Of a stretch of DNA of 64,000 bases, positions 32,466 to 40,784 are shown one piece after another. The notes under the pieces were generated by a model. It searched no databases and was not told where the DNA came from. It saw only the letters and a list, made by a program, of their open reading frames with translations. Source of the stretch: Mesorhizobium atlanticum (GTDB lineage: Bacteria > Pseudomonadota > Alphaproteobacteria > Rhizobiales > Rhizobiaceae); NCBI RefSeq assembly GCF_003289965.1, contig NZ_QMBQ01000001.1, positions 434,001 to 498,000 of the forward strand, given 5' to 3'. Each line of letters opens with the position of its first letter. Position 1 is the first letter of the stretch. The translations under genes were made by a program, and so were the position numbers.

Positions 32466-34787
32466 ATGGCCAAGGCGGACGCGTGGGGCGCGCCCGGAGG
32501 GAAGGCTTTTGCGCGTCGCAAGGCAAGGAGCGATGGACTTGCCGGCAATACGCGCCTGATCGCCGAACCTACCTATCAGCGGCTGTTGGCCGCCGAGCCG
32601 TTTCTGCGCCGGTCGATCCCGGCGCTGATCGTTATTTTCCTCATCGTCATCGCGGCGCTGCGCTTCCTGTCGCTGATGAACGAGCATGACGAGATCGAGC
32701 GCGACGCCAAGGCGGTGCTGGCGCTGGCCGCCGGCCAGATGGCGCAGGCGATCACCGCGGACCCCAACGCGGCGGGCGCCAACGCCATCAGCCTGCTGGA
32801 AAGCACCAGCCGGCAGGGCGCCATGAGCCGCGCCCATGTGCTTGCCATCACCGACGGCGCCTTCAAGGTCATCGCCGTCTCGCCGCTGTCGACGGGCTGG
32901 CAGGGCCGCACGCTGGACAGCCTCGTGCTGGGCGGCCAGCCGCTGTTCATGTTCGGCGACCGCGCCGGCGTGATGGATGTCTCGATCGCCGGACAGGAGT
33001 GGTTTGCCGCCGTCAGCCTCAGCGGCGATCGCAAACACGCGGCCGCCGTGCTGGTGCCGCAGGAAGCGGTGTTCGACAATTGGCGCAAATCGATGTCGCT
33101 GAACGTCACGCTGTTCGTGCTGACTGCCGGCGTGCTGATCGTCATCCTCTACGCCTATTTCGGCCAGGCGGCGCGCGCCCAGGCGGCGGACCGCATCTAT
33201 CTCGAGGCGCATCAGCGCATCGACATGGCGCTGGTGCGCGGCCGCTGCGGGCTGTGGGACTGGGACATGGTGCGCGGCAAAATGTACTGGTCGCGCTCGA
33301 TGTACGACATGCTGGGCTATGAACCCTGCGATGCGATGCTGTCCTTCGGAGAGGTCGACGAGATCATCCATCCTGAGGACGGCGACCTGTTCGAACTCGC
33401 CAACCGCATCGTCGAACGCGAGATCGACCATATCGACAAGGTCTTCCGCATGCGCCATGCCGACGGGCAATGGGTTTGGATGCGGGCCCGCGCGCAGGTG
33501 ATCGATCCGGAAGCGCCGGAGATCCAGCTGATCGGCATCGCCGTCGATGTCACCGAGCAGCGGCATCTCGCGCTGCGTTCGGAAGCGGCCGACATGCGGC
33601 TGAGGACCGCGATCGAGAACATCAACGAATCCTTCGTGCTGTGGGATGCCTCCGAGCGGCTGATCATGTGCAATTCGAAGTTCCAGAAGGACAACGGGCT
33701 GTCGGACCGCGATGTCGTGCCTGGCGTCGGTCGTGATGCGCTGGAAGAGCGGATGCTGGCCTTCGCCTCGGAGCGCAGGCTCGCCAACGCCAATGGACCG
33801 CATGGCGGCATCACCCTGGAGCGCCAGCTTGCCGACGGGCGCTGGCTGCAAGTCAACGAGCTCAGGACCCGCGACGGCGGCATCGTCTCGGTCGGCTCCG
33901 ACATCACCCAGATCAAGCTGCACCAGGAAAAGCTGGTCGACAGCGAGCGCCGGCTGATGGCGACGATCCACGATCTCAGCCTCGCCCGCCGCGCCGAGGA
34001 GGAACGCTCCAGCGAACTGGTCGAGCTCAACCGCAAATACATGAAGGAAACCGAGCGCGCCGAGGCGGCGAACCGCGCCAAATCGGAGTTCCTCGCCAAC
34101 ATGTCGCATGAGCTGCGCACGCCGCTCAACGCCATCATCGGCTTCTCGGAGCTGATGCAGCAGGGCCTGTTCGGGCCGCTCGGCTCCGAGCGCTACGAGG
34201 AATACGCGACCGACATCAACGGCAGCGGCAAATACCTGCTCGGCGTCATCAACGATATCCTCGACATGTCGAAGATCGAGGCGGGCCAGTTCTCGCTCGA
34301 CCGCGAGGAGATCGACCTCTGCCCGCTGATCAAGGAAACGGTGCGGGTGATCTCGCTGCAGGCGGCGGAAAAGTCGATCAATGTCGAAACGCGCATCGCC
34401 GACTCGATGCGGGTCTATGCCGATCGGCGCGCCATCAAGCAGATCGCCATCAACCTGCTCTCCAACGCGGTGAAGTTCACCGGACAGGGCGGCAAGATCA
34501 CGGTCAGGGCGCGCAACACGTCGGGCGCGCTGCTGCTCACCATCGAGGACAATGGCTGCGGCATTCCCAAGCAGGCGCTGAGCAAGCTCGGCCGGCCGTT
34601 CGAGCAGGTGCAGAACCAGTTCTCCAAGAACCACACCGGCTCAGGCCTCGGCCTCGCCATCTCGCGCTCGCTGGCCGAGCTGCAGGGCGGCGCGCTGAAG
34701 ATCCGCTCGACCGAAGGCGTCGGCACGATCGTGTCGGTGCGCATTCCGCTGAAGAAGGCACCGGCCGCGGTGAAGGCGGCGGCTTAA
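32466..34787 (+). CDS. pleC: PAS sensor histidine kinase, PleC/PdhS-like
   Basis: A 773-residue membrane kinase. Two transmembrane helices (about 50-68 and 210-235) flank a periplasmic domain, then two PAS regions (GRCGLWDWDMVRGKMYWSRS and ENINESFVLWDASERLIMCN), a coiled coil, and the kinase core: H-box FLANMSHELRTPLNAIIGFS (His near 548), then the family-typical FGPLGSERYEEYATDINGSG and INDILDMSKIEAGQFS, N-box INLLSNAVKFT, G1 DNGCGI and G2 GSGLGLAIS. This extended H-box context marks the DivJ/PleC/PdhS group acting on DivK in cell-cycle control. From memory, the S. meliloti pleC gene also lies next to glnE, supporting the name; orthology needs a tree. Confidence 0.8.
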   Translation: MAKADAWGAPGGKAFARRKARSDGLAGNTRLIAEPTYQRLLAAEPFLRRSIPALIVIFLIVIAALRFLSLMNEHDEIERDAKAVLALAAGQMAQAITADPNAAGANAISLLESTSRQGAMSRAHVLAITDGAFKVIAVSPLSTGWQGRTLDSLVLGGQPLFMFGDRAGVMDVSIAGQEWFAAVSLSGDRKHAAAVLVPQEAVFDNWRKSMSLNVTLFVLTAGVLIVILYAYFGQAARAQAADRIYLEAHQRIDMALVRGRCGLWDWDMVRGKMYWSRSMYDMLGYEPCDAMLSFGEVDEIIHPEDGDLFELANRIVEREIDHIDKVFRMRHADGQWVWMRARAQVIDPEAPEIQLIGIAVDVTEQRHLALRSEAADMRLRTAIENINESFVLWDASERLIMCNSKFQKDNGLSDRDVVPGVGRDALEERMLAFASERRLANANGPHGGITLERQLADGRWLQVNELRTRDGGIVSVGSDITQIKLHQEKLVDSERRLMATIHDLSLARRAEEERSSELVELNRKYMKETERAEAANRAKSEFLANMSHELRTPLNAIIGFSELMQQGLFGPLGSERYEEYATDINGSGKYLLGVINDILDMSKIEAGQFSLDREEIDLCPLIKETVRVISLQAAEKSINVETRIADSMRVYADRRAIKQIAINLLSNAVKFTGQGGKITVRARNTSGALLLTIEDNGCGIPKQALSKLGRPFEQVQNQFSKNHTGSGLGLAISRSLAELQGGALKIRSTEGVGTIVSVRIPLKKAPAAVKAAA

Positions 34788-34947
34788 GCCAGACCGGTTT
34801 CGCCCGCTGTGCTGCCAAAGCAGGAGAAAGCGTCCGCTCCGGGGAGGTTATCCCAGAATTGCTAATACTGCGATTCACCCAGCCGGCTTGCCCGCGCCGG
34901 TCAGGCGCGGCGGTCGATCGAACCCACCCCAACGGACTGCCGGGTCG

Positions 34948-35190
34948 CTAAACTGAGCCGGTGGGTTTTAGATCGTTTGCGGCCGCCGGCGCCGGGCTTG
35001 CCTCGGTGCCCTTCGATGCCCGTCTATAGACCAAGGCGACGACGAGACCGAAATATCCGACCTGCAGGATGACCATGGCCAGCATTGCCCATCCGAGCGC
35101 CGTCCAGGCGGAACCAGTTTCCATGCCAGCCCAGACCGCCACCATGAATGACGCTGCGAACATGCCCACCAAGAATTTCTTAAGATCCAT
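34948..35190 (-). CDS. SyrA/ExoX-like small membrane protein
   Basis: An 80-residue protein with two hydrophobic helices (KKFLVGMFAASFMVAVWAGM and ALGWAMLAMVILQVGYFGLV) separated by a short loop (ETGSAWT), then a basic stop-transfer (YRRASKG) and an Ala/Pro tail. The pattern G-S-x-W-T-A-L ... L-Q-V-G-Y-F is what I know from the rhizobial exopolysaccharide regulatory protein SyrA/ExoX family. Inner membrane. I looked for a nod box upstream and saw none. Assignment is by pattern memory only. Confidence 0.6.
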   Translation of the reverse strand: MDLKKFLVGMFAASFMVAVWAGMETGSAWTALGWAMLAMVILQVGYFGLVVALVYRRASKGTEASPAPAAANDLKPTGSV

Positions 35191-35434
35191 AATTGCCCAA
35201 CGCCCCAGGTTTTGGCGATTTGGGGGGCTTTCAAGTCAGCCGTTGAAAGAACCCGCCGCTCCATTTGCGAAGCGGCGAGGCCCCCCTTCGTCGGGGTGAA
35301 TTCACTCCCCGGCATTGCTGGCAGTGCAATTGCGGTGCCAGACCCATCGACCCATTACGGGACACCTCTGCCAATGGCGCAAGACCGGATCGCCGATTAA
35401 TATTAACTGTGGCTAATGTGTCACCCCGGGAATC

Positions 35435-38407
35435 TCATGGCGACGATGCGGTTGATGGCGACGCTCCCGCACGAAGCAGACGGTCGAAATCTCTCCTGAC
35501 CTTCCGCGACGTCTCCTTGAGATGCGCTTCCAGCACAGCGAAATCCGGCAGGTCGGTGACTGCCAGGAGCAGGTCCGAAAGACCCGGCGGGACATCGTCG
35601 CGCTGGAACTCGCCGGTGAGGCAAAGCCTGATCATCTGCGTCAGCTCCAGATAGAGCCGATAGGCCTCGGCAAGCTCTTCACGGATATCGGGTGCGGCGA
35701 AATCGGGGGCGAGCCGCGCCAGAATGTCGGTCGTCGCCGTCACCCGGCGGCCGGGCTCGATATTGCCGGTGATGGTCGCGACCTGGGCGATGAATTCCAG
35801 ATCGATGAGCCCTCCCGGGATCAGCTTGATGTCCCAGAGGTCGCGCGGTGGCTTTTCCTTCTCGATCAAGGCGCGCATGTCCGAGGCCTCGGTTTTCACC
35901 TTGGCGGCATCGCGCGGCTGCGCCAGAACCGCCGCCACCTCGTCGTCGAGCTCGGCGCAAAGCTCGGTATCGCCGCCGATGGCGCGCGCCCGCGCCAGCG
36001 CCATGTGCTCCCAGGTCCAGGCATCCTGGCGCTGATATTTCTTGAACGCGTCGATATGGGTGGCGACCGGTCCCTTGTTGCCTGATGGGCGCAAGCGCAG
36101 GTCCAATTCATAGAGCACGCCTTCGGCCGTCGGCGCCGAGACGGCGGCGATCAGGCGCTGCGTCATGCGGGTATAGTAGTGCGACGGCGCCAGCGGCTTG
36201 TCGCCGTCGGAATCTTCCGCATCGGCGTCATGGTCGTAGAGCAGGATGAGATCGACATCCGAACCGGCGGTGAGCTCGCGGCTGCCGAGCTTGCCCATGC
36301 CGAGCAGCGCCACCTTGCCGCCGGCGATGCTGCCGTGGCGCAACGCGAATTCGGCGATCACCGCCTGAAGCGCGGCCTCGATGGTGAGGTCGGCGAGATC
36401 GGAGAAGGCGCGCCCCGCCCGCGCGGGATCGATCGAGCCGGCAAGCAGGCGCACGCCGATCAGGAACTTCTGCTCGGAGGCGAAGATGCGCAGGCGGTCG
36501 AGCACATCCTCATAGGCGCGGTCCCCCTCGATGAAGGCGGCAAGCCGCGCCGAAAGGTAGGCGCGGTCCGGCAGTTCGGTGAGAAGCGCCGGATCGAGCA
36601 GGCCGTCAAAGACGTGCGGGCGACGCGTGATGATGGCCGCCAGCCGTGGCGCCGCCCCCATGATCGTCGCCATCAGCTTGAGCAGCGCCGGATTGGATTG
36701 CAGCAGCGAGAAAAGCTGGATGCCTGCCGGCAGGCCGGCGAGGAACTCGTCGAAGCGGATCAGCGCCTCGTCGGCGCGTCGGGTCTGGCCGAAGGCCTTG
36801 AGCAGCGCCGGCGTCAATTCGGTCAGCCGCTCGCGCGCTTCGGCCGACTGGGTGACGCGGTAGCGGCCGAAATGCCAGCCGCGGATGACGCGGCAGATGT
36901 CGCTCGGCCGGTGGAAGCCGAGCCGGTGCAAGGTCTGCAGCGTATCGGGATCGTCGACATCGCCGGTAAAGACAAGGTTGCCGACGCCGGCCGACAGTTC
37001 GGGCGCCGTCTCGAACAGCGCCGCATAGTGGCGCTCGACCTGCTGCAGCGAAGCACGGAATGCCTGCGTGAAGTCCACTTCGCCGGCAAAGCCCAGCATC
37101 AGCGCGATGCGTTCCAGCTCCTCGTCGCTGTCGGGCAGGATATGCGTCTGCTCGTCCGCCACCATCTGGATGGCGTGCTCGACGCGGCGCAGGAACCAGT
37201 ATTGGCGCGTGAGCGCATCGCGCGCGTCGGCGGTGATCCAGCCGCGCGCGGCGAGCGCTGCGAGCATCGGTACCGTCTCGCGCCCACGCAGCTCCGGGAA
37301 GCGGCCGCCGGCGATGAGCTGCTGGGTCTGGACGAAGAACTCGATCTCGCGGATGCCGCCGCGGCCGAGCTTGACGTTATGGCCCTTCACGGCGATCTCG
37401 CCATGGCCCTTATGGGCATGGATCTGGCGCTTGATCGAATGGACGTCGGCAATCGCGGCATAGTCCATGTATTTGCGCCAGACATAAGGCTGCAATTCCT
37501 TGAGGAAGGCGGCGCCCGCGGCGAGGTCGCCCGCTACCGGCCGCGCCTTGATCATGGCGGCGCGCTCCCAGTTCTGGCCGCGCGCCTCGTAATAGCGAAG
37601 CGCCGCCTCGACCGGAATCGCCAGCGGCGTCGAGCCGGGATCGGGGCGCAGCCTGAGATCGGTGCGGAACACATAGCCGTGCTCGGTGCGGTCCTGCAGG
37701 ATGCGCACGAGCCGACGGGTGAGCCTGGAAAACAGCTCGGTCGCGTCGAGCGGATCGATGACGGCCGGCGCTTCCGGATCGAAGAAGACGACCAGATCGA
37801 TATCGGAGGAAAAATTCAGCTCATGCGCGCCGAGCTTGCCCATGCCGAGCAGGATCCAGCCTGAATCCCTGGCCGGCACCGCCGGCTTCGGCAGCTTGAG
37901 CTTACCTTGCCGGTGCGCGTCGAGCAGCAGGAAATCGACGGCGGCGTTTGTACAGGCGTCCGCGAGATCGCTGAGGCGGCGCACCGTCACCGAGGTCTCC
38001 GCCTCGCCGGAAAGATCGGCCAGCGCGATCAGGAAATGCGCTTCGGTCTTCCATTGCCGCAGCGCCATCATCAGACCGGATTCCGAGGCATCATCCGCCT
38101 TGGCCGCGCCGCCGATCGCCGCGCTGATGGCGGCGAGCCGCGCTTCGACCGTCTCGTCGAACAACGTCTCGAGGATTGCCGGCCGGCGGCGCGCCACATC
38201 GCGCAGGAAGGGCGAGAGGTCGAAGACGGCCGCCAGCAGGTCCTGCAGCGGCCCCTCGCCCGCCAGGAAGGCGGCGAGACGGGAAAGCTCCTCTTCCTCG
38301 GCGGCATCCGCGATTTCCGACAATTCGCGCCGCGCGTGTTTCGCGTCCAGAGGCCGGAGCGCCAATGTCGGGCTAAGCTGGAACTCGGAATCGATCTTCT
38401 TCGCCAT
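35435..38407 (-). CDS. glnE: Bifunctional glutamine synthetase adenylyltransferase/adenylyl-removing enzyme
   Basis: A 990-residue GlnE. It has two nucleotidyltransferase domains, each followed by a helical GlnD-PII-uridylyltransferase-type domain. The N-terminal deadenylylase site is GMGKLGAHELNFSSDIDLVV and the C-terminal adenylyltransferase site GMGKLGSRELTAGSDVDLIL, both with the paired Asp of the fold. RGGIREIEFFVQTQQLIAGG and LIPGGLIDLEFIAQVATI are the matching second motifs. It adjusts glutamine synthetase activity to nitrogen status through PII. ATG 38407. It is the last gene of the degP - regulator - kinase - glnE run, starting 12 bp after the kinase stop. Confidence 0.95.
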   Translation of the reverse strand: MAKKIDSEFQLSPTLALRPLDAKHARRELSEIADAAEEEELSRLAAFLAGEGPLQDLLAAVFDLSPFLRDVARRRPAILETLFDETVEARLAAISAAIGGAAKADDASESGLMMALRQWKTEAHFLIALADLSGEAETSVTVRRLSDLADACTNAAVDFLLLDAHRQGKLKLPKPAVPARDSGWILLGMGKLGAHELNFSSDIDLVVFFDPEAPAVIDPLDATELFSRLTRRLVRILQDRTEHGYVFRTDLRLRPDPGSTPLAIPVEAALRYYEARGQNWERAAMIKARPVAGDLAAGAAFLKELQPYVWRKYMDYAAIADVHSIKRQIHAHKGHGEIAVKGHNVKLGRGGIREIEFFVQTQQLIAGGRFPELRGRETVPMLAALAARGWITADARDALTRQYWFLRRVEHAIQMVADEQTHILPDSDEELERIALMLGFAGEVDFTQAFRASLQQVERHYAALFETAPELSAGVGNLVFTGDVDDPDTLQTLHRLGFHRPSDICRVIRGWHFGRYRVTQSAEARERLTELTPALLKAFGQTRRADEALIRFDEFLAGLPAGIQLFSLLQSNPALLKLMATIMGAAPRLAAIITRRPHVFDGLLDPALLTELPDRAYLSARLAAFIEGDRAYEDVLDRLRIFASEQKFLIGVRLLAGSIDPARAGRAFSDLADLTIEAALQAVIAEFALRHGSIAGGKVALLGMGKLGSRELTAGSDVDLILLYDHDADAEDSDGDKPLAPSHYYTRMTQRLIAAVSAPTAEGVLYELDLRLRPSGNKGPVATHIDAFKKYQRQDAWTWEHMALARARAIGGDTELCAELDDEVAAVLAQPRDAAKVKTEASDMRALIEKEKPPRDLWDIKLIPGGLIDLEFIAQVATITGNIEPGRRVTATTDILARLAPDFAAPDIREELAEAYRLYLELTQMIRLCLTGEFQRDDVPPGLSDLLLAVTDLPDFAVLEAHLKETSRKVRRDFDRLLRAGASPSTASSP

Positions 38408-38419
38408 TTATCCGCGCTA

Positions 38420-39898
38420 TCAATGCGTGTCCCGCAACGGGAAACTCATGACCACGGACAATCCGGGATTTGCGGGCACAAGATCAAGCCTGCCGTTGTG
38501 GAAAGTCATGATTGCCTTGGCGAGGCTGAGGCCGAGGCCCGAGCCTGGCTGCGAGCGGCTCTTTTCCAGGCGAACGAAGCGCTCGGTGGCGCGGGCGCGA
38601 TCGGCGTGGTCGGGAATGCCGTGACCATTGTCGGTGACGGTAAGCTTGATTTCGCTTCCGGCACGCTCCAACGCCACACGCACTTTCGGCGCCTCGGCGG
38701 CGTCGGTCGAGTATTTGATGGCGTTGTCGACGATATTGGACAGCGCCTGACCGATCAGCTCGCGGTTGCCGTTGATCGTGAAGGCCTCGGGCACGGTCGC
38801 TTCGAGCGAAACCCCTGCTTCCTCCGCGACCGGTTCGTAGAGCTCGACGACGTCGCTCACCGTGGCGGCGAGATCGACCGGACCGGTCTGTTCCGAGGAG
38901 TAGCCAGCCTCGAGGCGCGAGATCATCAATATGGCGTTGAACGTCTTGATGAGCTGGTCGGATTCCGCGATCGTGCTTTCCAGCGCCTGGCGGTAGTCTT
39001 CCGTCTTGTGCCGGCCGGCAAGCGTCGCCTCGGCGCGGTTGCGCAGCCTTGTCAGCGGCGTCTTCAGATCATGGGCGATGTTGTCGGAGACCTGCTTCAG
39101 CCCCTCGTTCAGCATGGCGATGCGGGCCAGCATCGCATTGAGGTTCTCCGACAGGCGGTCGAATTCGTCGCCGGCGCCGGTGACCGGCAACCGTCCGCTG
39201 AGGTCGCCGCCCATGATCCGGCGGCTGGCATCCGAGACGCTGTCGATGCGTTTCAGCGCGGCGCGCCCGACGAAGAACCAGATCAGGAGCCCGCCCAGGC
39301 CCATCATGCCGAGCGCCAGCGTCAGCGCCCGGCTGATGACGGCGCGGAAGCGCTCGGGCTCGCCGAGGTCGCGGCCGACCAGCATGATCATCTGGTTTGG
39401 CAGCCGCAGCACCAGCGCGATGGCGTTATGGCCCTTTTCGCCTGTCGATTGGGGGTTGCTGCCGTCACCGGTCTTGGGCGCGGGCTGGTCGGTAGCTCCG
39501 CTCCGCAACCGGTCGAGCTCGCCCTCGCCGAAGCGCTGGTAGGAAAAGGGCTCGGTCGTCCAGCCTTCCGTCTCGATGACCCCCGGCTCCAGGCTCTGCA
39601 CGTTGCCGGTCAGGATCTGGCCATTGGCGTCGGCGATGAGATAGAGGTTGGCGCCCGGCTGGCGCGAGCGGTTCTCGACGACGCGCACCAGCACAGGCAG
39701 GCCGCCGCGCTGATAGGCTTGGGCCAGGCCCAGCACCTCGTCGTTGATGGTCTCCTGCGTCTGCGCGGTCAGCATGCGCGCCGACAGCGACGTCATGTAG
39801 AGCACGAGCAGCACCGCGCAGAGCGCGAAAAGCAGAAGATAAAGCGCCGAGAGCCGGGCCGCCGTCGTCTTCATGATGGCCGGCAGGGAAAGAGCCAT
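38420..39898 (-). CDS. Sensor histidine kinase of the DegP-linked two-component system
   Basis: A 492-residue EnvZ/QseC-type kinase. Helix 1 (ALYLLLFALCAVLLVLYMTS), a periplasmic domain of about 140 residues, helix 2 (ALTLALGMMGLGGLLIWFFV), HAMP, then H-box DNIAHDLKTPLTRLRNRAEA, N-box GQALSNIVDNAIKYSTDAAE, G1 DNGHGIPDHADR and G2 SQPGSGLGLSLAKAIM. ATG 39898 lies 8 bp after the regulator stop; ATG 39874 is an alternative. It phosphorylates the adjacent regulator. In S. meliloti the pair next to degP1 has, as I recall, been linked to acid tolerance (ActJ/ActK); I do not transfer the symbol. Confidence 0.92.
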   Translation of the reverse strand: MALSLPAIMKTTAARLSALYLLLFALCAVLLVLYMTSLSARMLTAQTQETINDEVLGLAQAYQRGGLPVLVRVVENRSRQPGANLYLIADANGQILTGNVQSLEPGVIETEGWTTEPFSYQRFGEGELDRLRSGATDQPAPKTGDGSNPQSTGEKGHNAIALVLRLPNQMIMLVGRDLGEPERFRAVISRALTLALGMMGLGGLLIWFFVGRAALKRIDSVSDASRRIMGGDLSGRLPVTGAGDEFDRLSENLNAMLARIAMLNEGLKQVSDNIAHDLKTPLTRLRNRAEATLAGRHKTEDYRQALESTIAESDQLIKTFNAILMISRLEAGYSSEQTGPVDLAATVSDVVELYEPVAEEAGVSLEATVPEAFTINGNRELIGQALSNIVDNAIKYSTDAAEAPKVRVALERAGSEIKLTVTDNGHGIPDHADRARATERFVRLEKSRSQPGSGLGLSLAKAIMTFHNGRLDLVPANPGLSVVMSFPLRDTH

Positions 39899-39906
39899 GA
39901 TCGGCT

Positions 39907-40581
39907 TTACCCGCCCTTCAGCATGTAGCCGGCGCCGCGGATGGTGTGCAGGATCGGCTTGTCGAAGCCTTTTTCGATCTTGCCGCGCAGACGCGAGACA
40001 TGGACGTCGATGACGTTGGTCTGCGGATCGAAATGATAGTCCCAGACATTCTCCAGAAGCATGGTGCGCGTCACCACCTGGCCGGCATGGCGCATCAGAT
40101 ATTCGAGCAGGCGGAACTCGCGCGGCTGCAGGGTGATCTCTCGCCCGGCGCGCTTGACCGAATGCGACAGCCGGTCGAGCTCGAGGTCGCCGACGCGGTA
40201 GACGGTCTCGGACTCGCGCGCGCTGGCGCGGCGGTTCAGCACCTCGACGCGGGCGAGCAATTCGGAAAAAGCGTAGGGCTTGGTAAGATAATCGTCGCCG
40301 CCGGCGCGCAGGCCCGTGACGCGATCGTCGACCTCGCCCAGCGCGGACAGGATCAGCACCGGCGTGGTGTTGCCGCGCGAGCGAAGGGCGGCGATCACCG
40401 ACAGGCCGTCGCGGCGCGGCATCAGGCGGTCGACCACCATCACGTCATAATCGCCGGCATCGGCGAGCGCGAAGCCGGTCTCGCCGTCGCCAGCGACATG
40501 GGCGGTATGGCCCGCTTCGGCAAAGGCTTTCTGCAAGTAGTCCGCCGCCTCGCGATCGTCTTCCATGACGAGAATCTTCAT
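39907..40581 (-). CDS. OmpR-family response regulator of the DegP-linked system
   Basis: A 224-residue regulator. Receiver domain with phosphoacceptor Asp in DVMVVDRLMPRRDG (near 51), acidic pair MEDD at the N-terminus, Thr/Ser and Lys switch residues (LILSALG, YLTKPYAF). The C-terminal winged helix contains LQPREFRLLEYLMRHAGQVV and NVIDVHVSRLRGKIEKGF. ATG 40581 directly precedes the conserved MKILVMEDD; the open frame has 15 more codons upstream without conservation. It lies between degP and the cognate kinase, so degP is a likely target. Confidence 0.93.
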   Translation of the reverse strand: MKILVMEDDREAADYLQKAFAEAGHTAHVAGDGETGFALADAGDYDVMVVDRLMPRRDGLSVIAALRSRGNTTPVLILSALGEVDDRVTGLRAGGDDYLTKPYAFSELLARVEVLNRRASARESETVYRVGDLELDRLSHSVKRAGREITLQPREFRLLEYLMRHAGQVVTRTMLLENVWDYHFDPQTNVIDVHVSRLRGKIEKGFDKPILHTIRGAGYMLKGG

Positions 40582-40647
40582 GGAGCCGTTATACGCGATT
40601 TCACTGGAAGTTTGAGAGGCAGCCATTCTTCATGCCTTCAAGTTAAA

Positions 40648-40679
40648 GCGGCAGCGGGTGATGGGAAACCCGCTGCCGC
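40648..40679 (-). terminator. Hairpin between degP and its response-regulator gene
   Basis: An 11-bp perfect GC stem (gcggcagcggg / cccgctgccgc) with a 10-nt loop. On the minus strand it is followed by tttaactt. It may partly terminate the degP transcript and set a lower level of the regulator genes. Confidence 0.6.
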
Positions 40680-40722
40680 CAGGAGCGAAACACGGTGACT
40701 GACTTACGTGCTCGGCCCCATG

Positions 40723-40768
40723 TTTTCCCGGTGGCGGCTCGGGGGTGTTGATACCGCCACTGGGAAAA
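40723..40768. other. Second long hairpin in the degP 3' region
   Basis: A 15-bp stem (ttttcccggtggcgg against ccgccactgggaaaa, with one G-T pair) and a 16-nt loop lie 17-62 bp beyond the degP stop. It lacks a T run, so mRNA protection or processing is more likely than termination. Confidence 0.5.
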
Positions 40769-40784
40769 GCTGAAAGCCGAGATG

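Noticed and set aside
35191..35434. Search for a nod box upstream of the SyrA-like gene
   Set aside because: No ATC-N9-GAT repeats or other nod-box halves were found; only small GC hairpins occur there.
36179..37864. Long plus-strand open frame of 561 codons
   Set aside because: It is antisense to glnE, whose two nucleotidyltransferase motifs are intact; the composition is typical of a shadow frame.
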